DNA of 52,125 bases from a virus, in IMG/VR virus record IMGVR_UViG_3300025642_000006, positions 1 through 52,125 of that record; one strand, 5' to 3'. The first letter of the stretch is position 1, and every line of letters starts with the position of its first letter. Below the pieces are notes generated by a model. That model searched no databases and was not told the DNA's origin. It worked only from the letters and a program-made list of their open reading frames with translations. This document shows positions 14,440-23,654 of this stretch, piece after piece. A program made the position numbers and the translations under genes.

Positions 14440-15222
14440 ATGATCATTCCGCAAGAAGCTAAAGCCCTTGATCCTACAAAGAACATAACTGTTCTTCCGT
14501 ATGGTGTTATAGTTAACCCAAAGGTTCTCTATGACGAGTATATGGAGAAGTTCAAGGAGTTTAACCTAATTGCTCAATTATCGCGTAGCCATCTGACATG
14601 GTGGCTAGGCGATATGATCATTGCTGGAGAGAAGTTCTTTCCGAACAAGTACGAGCAGGCTGTAGATTTAACTGGATACAGCCTACAGTATTTAACCAAC
14701 TGCGTCTGGTTAGCTACGAAGTATAAGTTATCCGAGAGGAAGTATAGCAATCTAAGCCCATTTCACTATAGGGCTGTAGCTTCATTGCAGCCAGAAGATA
14801 GGGGAGCTATCCTGGAGTTGGCAGATGCAGAGGGATGGACCGTAAGGACAGTCGAGGCGAAGGTTCGTGGCGAAGACCCAGTATATACTCCCATCTCAGT
14901 TGAAGATATAAAAATACCAGACAGGCCGCCGGTTCACTTAAAGACAGCAAGGGTAGATAGACGGTTGATCTTTAGCCTAGAATTATTCAATTCATGGTGG
15001 AGGACGTATCCTACCAAGGCTCTTACTGCTAAGCGTGAAGCATTGGATAAGCGCATTGCAAAGGATGCGTGGGAGATGTGCAGGCACTTTTTCAACAAGG
15101 GAGTATTTGATGATAAGAGCAAAAAAGAAACCAGTAAAAAACAAGAAGCCGGTAAAGAAGTCCACGGGGAAGTTGAGGAAGGACGCACTAGCATTAGCGT
15201 CCGAGATAGCCAAGAAACGTGA
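14440..15222 (+). CDS. Helical DNA-binding-like (LmbU-like) protein, 260 aa
   Basis: Residues ~50-145 (HLTWWLGDMIIAGEKFFPN, SLQYLTNCVWLATKY, SERKYSNLSPFHYRAVASL, RGAILELADAEGWTVRTVEA) follow the pattern of LmbU-like and partition-associated helical regulators: a wHTH followed by a ParB-like helical segment. The C-terminus is low-complexity and charged. It overlaps the next gene by 113 bp, which is unusual here. The RBS is weak (AGGC), so translation may be coupled to the SSB-like gene six bases upstream. DNA binding is inference. Confidence 0.55.
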   Translation: MIIPQEAKALDPTKNITVLPYGVIVNPKVLYDEYMEKFKEFNLIAQLSRSHLTWWLGDMIIAGEKFFPNKYEQAVDLTGYSLQYLTNCVWLATKYKLSERKYSNLSPFHYRAVASLQPEDRGAILELADAEGWTVRTVEAKVRGEDPVYTPISVEDIKIPDRPPVHLKTARVDRRLIFSLELFNSWWRTYPTKALTAKREALDKRIAKDAWEMCRHFFNKGVFDDKSKKETSKKQEAGKEVHGEVEEGRTSISVRDSQET

Positions 15223-15592
15223 CTCTAATACATGCTGGATTTGTGGCAAGACGGTAAGTGGAAGTAACTGTCATGCGTCTCACATCATTCCTCGCAGCGC
15301 AGATGGACGACTAGCTCTACATCCATCGAATATAATGTGTAATTGCTATCACTGTCATATTAACATTTGGCACAAGAATCCGCTGGAGATGGGAATATGG
15401 TTTAGAAAGCATCATCCAGAAATGGAGTCATGGTTAGTAAGACAGAAAATCTACAACAAATGTATGGGCACAATCTCTAGGACGTGGGTAGAAGGGTGGT
15501 TAGAGGAGCTACAGCGCGTCGCAGCACTAAATACGGAGGAGATCACGTTATGGAACCAGTCCGCTATTACGAGTGTCGTATGGGTAGATTAA
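15110..15592 (+). CDS. NinG/Rap-like or HNH recombination endonuclease, 160 aa
   Basis: ATG at 15110 with GGGAG upstream. After a Lys-rich N-terminus come C-x2-C (TCWICGK, 41-47), CHASHIIPRSADGRLALHPS (54-73) and NIMCNCYHCHINIWHKNPLE (74-93). The H...N...C-x-C/H arrangement is a zinc-stabilised HNH (beta-beta-alpha-metal) core as in NinG/Rap junction endonucleases, and the trailing GIWFRKHHPEMESWLV also fits. NinG-type enzymes resolve recombination intermediates. Start lies 113 bp inside the previous gene. Confidence 0.73.
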   Translation: MIRAKKKPVKNKKPVKKSTGKLRKDALALASEIAKKRDSNTCWICGKTVSGSNCHASHIIPRSADGRLALHPSNIMCNCYHCHINIWHKNPLEMGIWFRKHHPEMESWLVRQKIYNKCMGTISRTWVEGWLEELQRVAALNTEEITLWNQSAITSVVWVD

Positions 15593-15720
15593 GCAAAGAG
15601 GAGATCATAGCCCTTATTAACGCTAAAAAGCAGGATAAGAAATATGGGTGGGAACTGGACTGCTTAGAGCTTGGCAGACAACTAGAGAGACTAAAGAAAG
15701 CAGAAGAAGATAATGATTAG
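15550..15720 (+). CDS. Hypothetical protein, 56 aa
   Basis: Start at 15550 supported by GGAGGAG upstream; the longer frame lacks an RBS. Helical and charged (SKEEIIALINAKKQDKKYGW; ELGRQLERLKKAEEDND). It precedes and overlaps terminase, the position where a small terminase subunit would be expected, but it is too short to assign as TerS. Confidence 0.6.
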   Translation: MEPVRYYECRMGRLSKEEIIALINAKKQDKKYGWELDCLELGRQLERLKKAEEDND

Positions 15721-17563
15721 TTGGAAAGGCCCGAGCGACTGGACTTACTTCTTCTTCACAGAGGATGGGTGTCAGGAGCTTACATACACACAGTACCTTG
15801 GAGATTTTCCAGAAACGGGTGAGGAGTCGTATCTAATGAGATACGTCAAGGACAGGGTTAATAGAGAAACCTTGTTCTTGGGAAGAACCATACTAAGTTA
15901 TGCGAAGTCATGGTTGAAGAATAATAGGGCTATGCGTGAGCATTTTGTTACGCTAAAGAAAGAGCAGGAAGAGAATCCGCTACAGTTCTATTGTCCTAAT
16001 GGAAAAGGCCAGCTAGCGTTTCTGAATGATAAGAACTATACCATAAGCGGCATGGTAGCCCCGAATCGTACTGGGAAAAGTACTTGTGCGTGGATAGACC
16101 TGTTACTTGATATTATACCATGCGATCCTACGTGGAAACTCTTTACAGAACATGGGGTAAAGTTTAGGCCATTTGCTCCGCCATCAGATGGATACGTTAC
16201 AGCTGTAGCTACCTATGAGCTTGTAAACTTAAAGAGTACGATATGGCCTCAGATCATTCGCAAGTGGACTCCAGTAAAGTATCTGGAAGAATATGGTATA
16301 AGGGGTAAGGGCGGAAGGCCGATCAACTGGAAGGATAGCCCTAGAATACAAACCAAACATCTTAATTTATGGATGATGTACTACAGCATGAGCCAGACGC
16401 CGTATGAATCGCAGGCCATTGATAGGTTCATGTGGGATGAGCAACCGGAAGAGGCTAAGTTTGATGGAGCAGATGAGCGGTTAAGAACTCGTAATGGAAG
16501 GCATGTATTCAGTTTAACTCCTCATAAGGTAGAAGGACGCGCAGAGACCGGAGCCGGGACGTTTGTGCATGATATGGCACTAGGCAATACTACAAAGGGT
16601 CATTCGATCGAGTTCTACAACTGTTCGCTACTGGACGACGTTCCAGATTGGATTTATCCAGAAATACAGAAGAAGGCCGCATTTAGGAAGTGGGTAGAAG
16701 AACCGATTAAGAACCATGACGAGAAGTCACGCAAAGAAGGTCGAGCCAGGTTATACGGAGAATGGCATGAAACCGGTGGGTTGGTATATGATGAGTGGGA
16801 TAGGGCTATACACCTTGTGGACCCATTCGACATACCGCCTAACTGGACTAGATATAGAAGCATGGATTGGGGAAGAGTAAACCCTACTGCGTGTCTATAC
16901 TATGCAGTGAATGAAATAGGAGATGTATATTTCTATGATATGTATTATAGGCATAACGCCCTAGTATCGGAGAGTGCGTTAGATATAATTACGAAGTCAG
17001 GGAATGTTAGACAACGTAATGGACGAATATCAGACACTAGGAATAGTGAAATAGTCGAGTGCTACGAAGAGGTGCAGAAAACGAAGTTCGTTAAGACTGT
17101 ATTAGATAGCAGGACATTCGCCAGCAAGCAGCCTAATTCATCACTGACTATAGGGCGACTATATCAGCTTAATGGACTATATGTTCGGCCTGCATCTGGG
17201 GAAACAACAGAGGCTACAATTCCTATCGTGAAGGAATGGCTAAAGCCCGACTTTAATAAGATACATCCACATACCGGCAAACCCGGAAAGCCGAGGATTT
17301 TCTTTTTTAGAACGCTATCAGTATTTATTAAGCATATAGAGCATTATATTAACACTCCGGTAGTGCGTAAGGGTAAGGACGGGGGAACACGGTTAGCAGA
17401 GCGTCCTAGAGCGGTAGATGACCACGATATGGACGCCTTTAGGTATGCCATTATAGATCGTCCGCGATATATCGATGGATATAATTATGTTGACAGTTTA
17501 GACGAAGAGAGTAATACGCAAAATAATAAGAGGCCATTATATGACAAATACACCGGCTATTAA
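15713..17563 (+). CDS. terL: Terminase large subunit
   Basis: 616 aa packaging motor and headful/cohesive-end nuclease. ATPase: Walker A APNRTGKS (116-123), Walker B RFMWDEQP (238-245), and coupling motif FSLTP (266-270). RNase H-like nuclease: SMDWG (Asp385), VLDS (Asp465) and DDHDMDAFRY (569-578), the three acidic clusters expected. It docks on the portal. The next gene starts inside its 3' end. No clear small subunit accompanies it. Confidence 0.93.
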   Translation: MISWKGPSDWTYFFFTEDGCQELTYTQYLGDFPETGEESYLMRYVKDRVNRETLFLGRTILSYAKSWLKNNRAMREHFVTLKKEQEENPLQFYCPNGKGQLAFLNDKNYTISGMVAPNRTGKSTCAWIDLLLDIIPCDPTWKLFTEHGVKFRPFAPPSDGYVTAVATYELVNLKSTIWPQIIRKWTPVKYLEEYGIRGKGGRPINWKDSPRIQTKHLNLWMMYYSMSQTPYESQAIDRFMWDEQPEEAKFDGADERLRTRNGRHVFSLTPHKVEGRAETGAGTFVHDMALGNTTKGHSIEFYNCSLLDDVPDWIYPEIQKKAAFRKWVEEPIKNHDEKSRKEGRARLYGEWHETGGLVYDEWDRAIHLVDPFDIPPNWTRYRSMDWGRVNPTACLYYAVNEIGDVYFYDMYYRHNALVSESALDIITKSGNVRQRNGRISDTRNSEIVECYEEVQKTKFVKTVLDSRTFASKQPNSSLTIGRLYQLNGLYVRPASGETTEATIPIVKEWLKPDFNKIHPHTGKPGKPRIFFFRTLSVFIKHIEHYINTPVVRKGKDGGTRLAERPRAVDDHDMDAFRYAIIDRPRYIDGYNYVDSLDEESNTQNNKRPLYDKYTGY

Positions 17564-17888
17564 GGAAATGCTGCCGCTTGGTAACTACGTTCTTGTAAAC
17601 AAGGCTATAACAGACCATCTGCGCGGAGCTAATGATGAGATATTGCTTTATATGCCAGAATCAGCAGTTCAAACTACAAGCTGGTGTGAAGTACTAGATG
17701 TAGGCCCGAAGTGTAAGTATATACGAAAAGAACATTGCGACGGGAAAACATTCGTCATTGTTCCTGAGTTAGATAATCGGATGGAAGTTGTTCGTATTGG
17801 AGATGGAAACGAATACCGCTTCGTTAAGGAAGATGTATTCTTAGACAAAGGCCCAAACCGAGGGTTTATTTATAGGAAGGAAGATTGA
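17541..17888 (+). CDS. GroES-like co-chaperonin
   Basis: 115 aa with the order of GroES features: an N-terminal LPLGNYVLVNKAI strand, a central flexible loop, SWCEVLDVGPKCKYI (the conserved G-x-V-x-x-V-G strand), then VVRIGDGNEYRFVKEDVFL at the C-terminus. T4 gp31 and similar phage GroES analogues remodel host GroEL to fold the capsid protein. Its position between terminase and portal fits a head-assembly role. It overlaps terL by 23 bp (RBS AAGAGG). No GroEL gene in the window, so it would work with host GroEL. Confidence 0.72.
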   Translation: MTNTPAIKEMLPLGNYVLVNKAITDHLRGANDEILLYMPESAVQTTSWCEVLDVGPKCKYIRKEHCDGKTFVIVPELDNRMEVVRIGDGNEYRFVKEDVFLDKGPNRGFIYRKED

Positions 17889-20002
17889 TGAAGAAACAAA
17901 AAAGCAGCATTCAAAATCTGGCAATCAATAAAGACATTGTAACCAAGTTCGTTGATTCAGCAAATTCTGAATATAATCGTGTAAAATCTCTCCGAGAGCA
18001 GTTCGAGGACTCGTGGGAAGTTGCAGATTATATGTATAAGGCTGCACAAAATAGAACCATCAATGCCGCCGAGGTGTCTAAGGGCATGAATCTTAAAGAC
18101 GATCCTAGAGCAAATCTTGGTTCTCCCATGTTCTGGCGTCAAATATCCCAAATTGCTTCCGAGGGTGTGGCAGTAGAGAATAGCCGCGATGTTCCATTTA
18201 AGTTCAATCCTATCGTAAACCAGAACGTACAGTATTCGAGCGATCAGGGGCAGGCGGAGTCAGACCAGCTAAACTCGCTTGTTCGCTATACGATGAAGCA
18301 TGATAAGTACAAGGAGAAATCTACGTGCTTCTGGACCAGTTTGGCGAAGTATGGAAACATTCCGTATATGATTAACTGGGCATTAGAAGTTCGGACGATT
18401 GACGTTGAAGAGCCGGTCTATGAGGTCATAACCGATGAAGCAGGCAACGAAGTAACCAAAATGACCGGAAGAAAGCGCGTGTCTAAAGAGGTTGTCGTAA
18501 AGGCGCACCCCGAACAGCGCATGTTGAATATCTTTGATATATTCGCCGATCCATACATTGGCGACCTTCAAAGCCAGTCCTGTGTAATTGTTCCTTCTAT
18601 TGTTAATAAATCGGCCATTTATAACGAAGTACGAAAAGGAATCTATGACGAAGACGCTTACGATCTACTCAGCGATGACGATGCTTGGGATGGACAAGAA
18701 GGTGTTGCATTCCGTCAACGGTTGCTAGAAAACAATGATAAGACGTGGGAAGAGAGTAAAGGCATAGACCAATATCTAAAATGGGATATATGGTTTCGCG
18801 CACCTATTGAGAATGGCAAGTGGGATGAAAAAGCAGTGCCAGTGTTGTATTTTGCAACAATCATAGGGAATACACTCGATGGCGGCAAGGTGATGACCAT
18901 CATTCGGAATCCAGACCCAGATGATGAAATACCCATTCGTATGATTCATCTATACCCAGATGATGCCGACCTTCTTTATCATGTAGCACCGGCTGATATT
19001 ATGCGCTCTAATTACAGCGCAGAATGCTCCTTGAAGTGTCTTACCATAGATAACATGGCCTTAGCCTGTAGACCTCCTACAACGATTCTAGAGGGAGAAA
19101 TGTACGTTAAGCCGGATGATCTTAAATGGGATGCCTCTGGCCGGGTATGGACAATAATAAGAGAAGGCGCCATACAGCAGATGGCTATTAGGGATAATAC
19201 GCAGCAAACGGTTGGATTGCTGGAATACTTCAAGGCTGAATCTCAGTCCGCGCTTGGTACGGATAAGAATCGGCTTGGAGAGAGCTTTGGAGCTAGAACT
19301 AGCGCATTGGAAGCAAATAACATCTTCCAGCTATCCTCTCAGCCTTCATTGGCTTGGATTAACTACGTTCTACAGCAGAAAATAGGATTCTTTGCCCAAA
19401 AGACTAAAAGTCTTTGGAGAGCGTATGGAACACCTTCTGTAATCAATGCTATTACGGACATGCCATTGCTGCCCAATGTAAGCCCAACGGATATGATGGG
19501 CGACTTTGACACACAGATTGATATTGTGGATGAATATATCAATGATATGCAAGCGCAACAGATGCTTATGGGATTGGTAAGAATGGTTGCACAGGCTCCA
19601 CAGCTTCTTAAATCAGATACCCACGAAATAGATATTGGCGCATTGATGAAGGATATATTCTCTAAATCTGGTCTGAATGGAGATAAATACATTCGCGCAA
19701 GACAGGATGGAGATGCAGCTAGATGGGCAGAGATGGAAAATGTAGCCATGACGCAGAATGGACAGGCTACAGTGGTTAACGTAGATGATAACGATTATAT
19801 CCACCTTCGTATCCATAAGAGCTACAGGATGCGTTATAACGGCTTTGAGGAGCAATTCCCGAACCTATCCTACCTTGATGCTCATATTCTTGAACACGAG
19901 GCTATTATTCAGTCTGAATCAGGCGATGCAGCCGCGCAAGCCCCTAACGGAGAAGTTCCAGTTGGTGGGGAAATGGCAGGCGCTATGTCGGTGGCACAAT
20001 GA
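17888..20002 (+). CDS. Portal protein
   Basis: 704 aa from ATG 17888 (GGAAGGAAGA upstream; a TTG one codon earlier is less likely). Size, position after TerL and before scaffold and capsid, and features such as EQRMLNIFDIFADPYIGDLQ and the mid-protein wing/stem region with HLYPDDADLLYHVAP match the large podovirus-type portal family. It forms the dodecameric vertex for packaging and tail attachment. The Ala/Gly-rich C-terminus is probably the flexible barrel tail. Confidence 0.85.
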   Translation: MKKQKSSIQNLAINKDIVTKFVDSANSEYNRVKSLREQFEDSWEVADYMYKAAQNRTINAAEVSKGMNLKDDPRANLGSPMFWRQISQIASEGVAVENSRDVPFKFNPIVNQNVQYSSDQGQAESDQLNSLVRYTMKHDKYKEKSTCFWTSLAKYGNIPYMINWALEVRTIDVEEPVYEVITDEAGNEVTKMTGRKRVSKEVVVKAHPEQRMLNIFDIFADPYIGDLQSQSCVIVPSIVNKSAIYNEVRKGIYDEDAYDLLSDDDAWDGQEGVAFRQRLLENNDKTWEESKGIDQYLKWDIWFRAPIENGKWDEKAVPVLYFATIIGNTLDGGKVMTIIRNPDPDDEIPIRMIHLYPDDADLLYHVAPADIMRSNYSAECSLKCLTIDNMALACRPPTTILEGEMYVKPDDLKWDASGRVWTIIREGAIQQMAIRDNTQQTVGLLEYFKAESQSALGTDKNRLGESFGARTSALEANNIFQLSSQPSLAWINYVLQQKIGFFAQKTKSLWRAYGTPSVINAITDMPLLPNVSPTDMMGDFDTQIDIVDEYINDMQAQQMLMGLVRMVAQAPQLLKSDTHEIDIGALMKDIFSKSGLNGDKYIRARQDGDAARWAEMENVAMTQNGQATVVNVDDNDYIHLRIHKSYRMRYNGFEEQFPNLSYLDAHILEHEAIIQSESGDAAAQAPNGEVPVGGEMAGAMSVAQ

Positions 20003-20226
20003 AGAACATGGAAGAACTATATCGAATCGTAACATCTAAAGAGTGGGAAGTATATATGATCCCACTTCTTGAAGAGAGACGTGATTCACAGATAAACATT
20101 CTTCTAGCATCAGAAGATGATAGGGCTAGAACCAAGATCAAAGTGTATAACGAAATTATCACCTTGCCCGAGTATATCCTTGCTCAAGTGAACAAAGATA
20201 GAAAAGGTGTTGACAGAATAGAATAA
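19999..20226 (+). CDS. Hypothetical head-region protein, 75 aa
   Basis: Overlaps the portal stop by ATGA. Helical (KEWEVYMIPLLEERRDSQIN, RARTKIKVYNEIITLPEYI). Lies between portal and scaffold, where small connector accessory proteins are common in podoviruses. No family recognised. Confidence 0.65.
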   Translation: MKNMEELYRIVTSKEWEVYMIPLLEERRDSQINILLASEDDRARTKIKVYNEIITLPEYILAQVNKDRKGVDRIE

Positions 20227-20247
20227 AATAACTAAGGAGAACGACAG

Positions 20248-20910
20248 ATGGACAAGGACACTCTTGACGCTGAATCCGTCGATACGGACACTCAAGCCGA
20301 AGAATCCCAAGATGGCGCTAAAGGAAGCAACTGGGAATCTAGGTATAAAGACATACAAAGGCACGATACTAAAGTTTCTCAGAAGTGCAAAGCTCTGGAA
20401 GAGCAACTAGGAACAGCACAGTCGTTGATTACGGCACTACAGACGCAACGCGTACCTGAAAAGGCCAATCAAAACGAACCAGACTGGCTTTCCGAAACCA
20501 AAGGGGTTGATCTGCTGGATGAACCCGACAAGATCATAGAAGTGCTAAAACGGTTCAGGAGTGATGAGCGAAAACAGCTCAGTGAACTTCTTCAACTACG
20601 CGATTCTGCGTTTGATGAGAAGATCAACACTATATCACCACGAACAATACAAGCGCGTGAACTCGTCGAGACGCACAGAGAAGACATTCAGCGGATTAAA
20701 GAAGATGACCCAGATATGGCGGATGTCCCGGACCTAGCGATTGCTAAGTTATTGGCAAAACAGCGTGGCCGAGATGATGATGGCGCACCCATGCTGCCAA
20801 GTATCGGAGGAAAACGGGTTGCCTCGAAAGGCAAGGCCAGTGTAGACCGAGAGATGGAAGCAATGATGCAAAAGCTATACCCCAAAGAACTTGGTTTCAA
20901 TAGAGACTAG
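20248..20910 (+). CDS. Scaffolding-like protein
   Basis: 220 aa, RBS AAGGAG. Acidic disordered N-terminus (DKDTLDAESVDTDTQAEESQ), a central coiled coil (KCKALEEQLGTAQSLITALQ), a charged helix region, and a basic C-terminal helix (DREMEAMMQKLYPKELGF). This layout and its place two genes before the capsid gene are typical of phage scaffolding proteins. Assigned by context, not by sequence homology. Confidence 0.72.
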   Translation: MDKDTLDAESVDTDTQAEESQDGAKGSNWESRYKDIQRHDTKVSQKCKALEEQLGTAQSLITALQTQRVPEKANQNEPDWLSETKGVDLLDEPDKIIEVLKRFRSDERKQLSELLQLRDSAFDEKINTISPRTIQARELVETHREDIQRIKEDDPDMADVPDLAIAKLLAKQRGRDDDGAPMLPSIGGKRVASKGKASVDREMEAMMQKLYPKELGFNRD

Positions 20911-20936
20911 CTCAAACAGAAAAAGGAGATATTTCA

Positions 20937-21314
20937 ATGGCAAACATTACAGAAGTAGAACGAAAACCAGCGCCAAGTGTGTCCGTCGATATTACCATGC
21001 TGGATCAACGTAGGGCAATCGAGGATGCGCATCAAACTGCGAATCCAGATTACTCTTATGCCTATCAGCGCCCTAACATCACCAATGGTGAGTTGGAGCA
21101 GTTGGGGTGGCAAAAGGTTACAGATGGCAAAGGCGAGTGCGTTCATCATGGCGGCGATCCATTGGTTCGTAAACCAAAGGCTAAACGCGATCAAGAGCGC
21201 AAGCGGGAAGACGATATTAGTTATAACATGGTTAAACATAAACTAGACCGGGCTGACAGAGAAGGAAAACTGACTCAAGTAGCATCCAAGAAATCAGCCA
21301 TTGGCAAAAAATAA
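20937..21314 (+). CDS. Hypothetical head protein, 125 aa
   Basis: RBS AAGGAG. The N-terminus is Ile/Val/Thr-rich, the middle mixed (NITNGELEQLGWQKVTDGKG, HHGGDPLVRK), and the C-terminal 50 residues are very basic (KPKAKRDQERKREDD...). Between scaffold and decoration genes. Could be a minor capsid or DNA-contacting protein. Confidence 0.62.
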   Translation: MANITEVERKPAPSVSVDITMLDQRRAIEDAHQTANPDYSYAYQRPNITNGELEQLGWQKVTDGKGECVHHGGDPLVRKPKAKRDQERKREDDISYNMVKHKLDRADREGKLTQVASKKSAIGKK

Positions 21315-21323
21315 GGAGACGAA

Positions 21324-21863
21324 ATGGCGTCTATTGCATTTACTATTAACCCGCGCATTGTTCGCAATGGTGGGCCTATCACGAGTGATGTATATAAATC
21401 ACACGCAACGACGTTGTGGCTTAAAGGCACGTTGTTGAAGTTCGCTTCCGGGCTGTTGACCCCGGTGGTGGATACTAAAAGCGGTGCGGCAGAGATTGAT
21501 ACCGACGATACGGGTACTGCGGTGCAGTTGTTCGTAGCTCTTGAGGATCATATTGTTGCTGGCACAGACTTCGTAGCAGTTCAGGAAATCCTGTCTGATA
21601 CGGTTCTGGAAATGCAGCTTTGTGCATCTAGCACGACCAGTCCGGCAACGGCGGCTGTTACTGCTGGAACGTCCTACGCTGGATATCAGTTGCAGAATGC
21701 CAGTTACGAAGGATCCGGCCTTGTGGCGCTGGATGTGGATGATACTACGACTCCTGTATTCCGGGTGGTTGAAGTTTCGTCTAATTACAAACCGTTTACC
21801 AACACCACGACGAAAGAATACGCGAAGGTACTTGTGAAAGTTCTTCCGACTATCGTTGCATAA
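21324..21863 (+). CDS. Capsid decoration-like protein
   Basis: 179 aa, RBS AAGGAG. Beta-rich and Thr/Ala/Val-rich: KGTLLKFASGLLTPVVDTKS, then ALEDHIVAGTDFVAVQEIL. The pattern of a head-stabilising decoration protein (a strand set that picks up initial values, then a regular beta domain) and the position directly before the major capsid gene support the call. Identified by architecture and location. Confidence 0.6.
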   Translation: MASIAFTINPRIVRNGGPITSDVYKSHATTLWLKGTLLKFASGLLTPVVDTKSGAAEIDTDDTGTAVQLFVALEDHIVAGTDFVAVQEILSDTVLEMQLCASSTTSPATAAVTAGTSYAGYQLQNASYEGSGLVALDVDDTTTPVFRVVEVSSNYKPFTNTTTKEYAKVLVKVLPTIVA

Positions 21864-21878
21864 TAAAGGGAGATTAAG

Positions 21879-22859
21879 ATGGCTGATTTTTCTATGACGG
21901 CAAGCGCCAAGAGCGCTATTCAATATAGTGGAGCAGATACCCATACTCGTGAACTGTTCGTTGAGTCTTTGGCTCGCGGACTGGACATGGTATGGAAACG
22001 TGACTTCACGGACAAACCGAAACAAGGTATGCTTTATATGTCCGAAGGGACTGTGAAACAACCTACGGCTAAGTTCCAGACCTTCCGCACGATTGGCGGA
22101 GTTGTGGGGCAGAACCGTGATACGGATGATATGGACTTTGTGACCCGTGCCGATGGCTTTGGGTTTGAAGTTGTTACCTATCCGTACCGTCAGGGTATCA
22201 AGATCGAACGCGAGCTTGAGGAAACGGACGATGTTGGCGTTATTCGCGGAATGCAGTCTGATCTGGCCGAGAACGCGCTTATGACGCAGGAATATGCAGT
22301 TGCCGATGTATTCAATCGTTCAATTGCACCTACGTCTGCGCCATTGCTGGCTGATGATGGAATGTATCTGATTGATTCAGATCGTCCTAACGCTAATCCA
22401 GAAGCCGGAACGTGGTCGAATGAGGAATCTACCTCTGCGATTACGCCGACCTCCTTGGCTACTGCTCAACTCAACGCTCGTAATACGACTGATGAGAACG
22501 GGTTCCCATATCCTCGGAATATCGTTAAGCTCCTCATTCACAAGAATGACGAGAAAACGGTTGAAGAGATTATGAAGTCGGATAAGAATCCGTTGAATGC
22601 GAACAATACATACAACACTATGTATAATCGCTTCAAATGGGAAGTCTACGACTACCTGACGACTCGGAGTATCTTCTATATTATGGACGATCCCAAGTCG
22701 GAGAAGAACGAATTGCGCTTCTACTGGCGCAAAAAGCCTGAGTTCAAAACCTGGGTTGGCGACAATCCTGATGTTACGAGTCAGCGCGTTCGTTTCATCT
22801 TTGGTATTGGCTGTGGCTCGCCTCGCAAGGTATGGCGTGGTGGTCTCGTTACGGCGTAA
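21879..22859 (+). CDS. Major capsid protein (HK97 fold)
   Basis: 326 aa, RBS AAGGGAG. Features of HK97/Mu-type major head proteins: N-terminal MADFSMTASAKSAIQYSG, then TRADGFGFEVVTYPYRQGIK (E-loop/P-domain region), an A-domain with PRNIVKLLIHKNDEKTVEEI, and the C-terminal RVRFIFGIGCGSPRKVWRGG. It lacks an obvious cleaved prohead-protease domain, and no protease gene is present, so scaffold removal is presumably by exit. It is the most abundant structural protein by position and role. Confidence 0.85.
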   Translation: MADFSMTASAKSAIQYSGADTHTRELFVESLARGLDMVWKRDFTDKPKQGMLYMSEGTVKQPTAKFQTFRTIGGVVGQNRDTDDMDFVTRADGFGFEVVTYPYRQGIKIERELEETDDVGVIRGMQSDLAENALMTQEYAVADVFNRSIAPTSAPLLADDGMYLIDSDRPNANPEAGTWSNEESTSAITPTSLATAQLNARNTTDENGFPYPRNIVKLLIHKNDEKTVEEIMKSDKNPLNANNTYNTMYNRFKWEVYDYLTTRSIFYIMDDPKSEKNELRFYWRKKPEFKTWVGDNPDVTSQRVRFIFGIGCGSPRKVWRGGLVTA

Positions 22860-22873
22860 CTAATGGTATAAAT

Positions 22874-22939
22874 GGCTCCCGTGGTTCGTTCCTGCTGCAA
22901 CCCTTCACCGGCAACACGACCACACGGATCACGGGAGCC
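22874..22939 (+). ncRNA. Long conserved-looking hairpin between capsid gene and next gene
   Basis: GGCTCCCGTG (22874-22883) pairs perfectly with CACGGGAGCC (22930-22939); inside it GTGGTTCGT and ACGACCAC extend the helix with one bulge, around a loop of roughly 25 bases. There is no U tail, so it is not a standard terminator. It may protect the capsid mRNA 3' end or lower transcription of the fibre genes. Confidence 0.5.
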
Positions 22940-22967
22940 GCCCATTAAAATACTAAAGGAGTATGAA

Positions 22968-23645
22968 ATGCGAAACTTGATATACATTGGAATGCTTTGC
23001 ATTATTGGTACGGCAATGGCCGCTACTGATGCAACAGTGTTTACTAGCGTACAAATAGATGACTTGTTAATAGATGACTCGTTGATCATTCCGGTATCTA
23101 CGTCAGCTCCGGCAAGCTCTGTATCTGCTACAGGTACTGTGACTGCTGCTGCTGCCGTTGCATTGGCAAGTGGAGAGACGGTTACGATTAACGACCAAAC
23201 CTATACGTTTACGACTAATACGCTGAGCGCTGCGAATCAAATTAAAATAGTCTCAGCTCCAGTAGGGGCTGCAGGCCACACTAACTCGGTTGCTATGACG
23301 AACTTGTTTCTAGCAGTAACCGTTGGTGGTACTAATAATCCTACCCTGTATTATAGTACGACGGTAAAGCCAGCTAATGTTGCGATTACAAAGGAAAGTG
23401 TAAGCGTCATTAAGGTTGCCTCCTCGTCCGGCTATCATGGTACGATTGGTAATGCGTTGCCACTTCTAGCGACACCAGTTGCTATAGAAGATGGAACGAA
23501 TCTGACTGTTAGCGGTTCTGGAACCTTGATTAGTGGAACCGATGGAACGGTTGGCGATGCTGGAACGATAGTACTGTATAGCACGGGCTTGTACTTTACT
23601 ATTCAGGACTCTACTGCTGGCGACGCAGTATGGACTACTAAATAG
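22968..23645 (+). CDS. Secreted beta-rich virion-region protein with Sec signal peptide, 225 aa
   Basis: ATG at 22968 preceded by AAAGGAG, so the upstream frame extension is not used. MRNLIYIGMLCIIGTAMAA is a clean signal peptide with an AMA site. The mature part contains the phage structural motif ETVTINDQTYTF, then SAANQIKIVSAPVGAAGHTN, a domain common in phage virion proteins, followed by Gly/Thr-rich beta repeats. A signal peptide on a head-tail-region gene is unusual; several later virion genes share it. Sits directly downstream of the capsid gene. Confidence 0.7.
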   Translation: MRNLIYIGMLCIIGTAMAATDATVFTSVQIDDLLIDDSLIIPVSTSAPASSVSATGTVTAAAAVALASGETVTINDQTYTFTTNTLSAANQIKIVSAPVGAAGHTNSVAMTNLFLAVTVGGTNNPTLYYSTTVKPANVAITKESVSVIKVASSSGYHGTIGNALPLLATPVAIEDGTNLTVSGSGTLISGTDGTVGDAGTIVLYSTGLYFTIQDSTAGDAVWTTK

Positions 23646-23654
23646 GATGTAATT

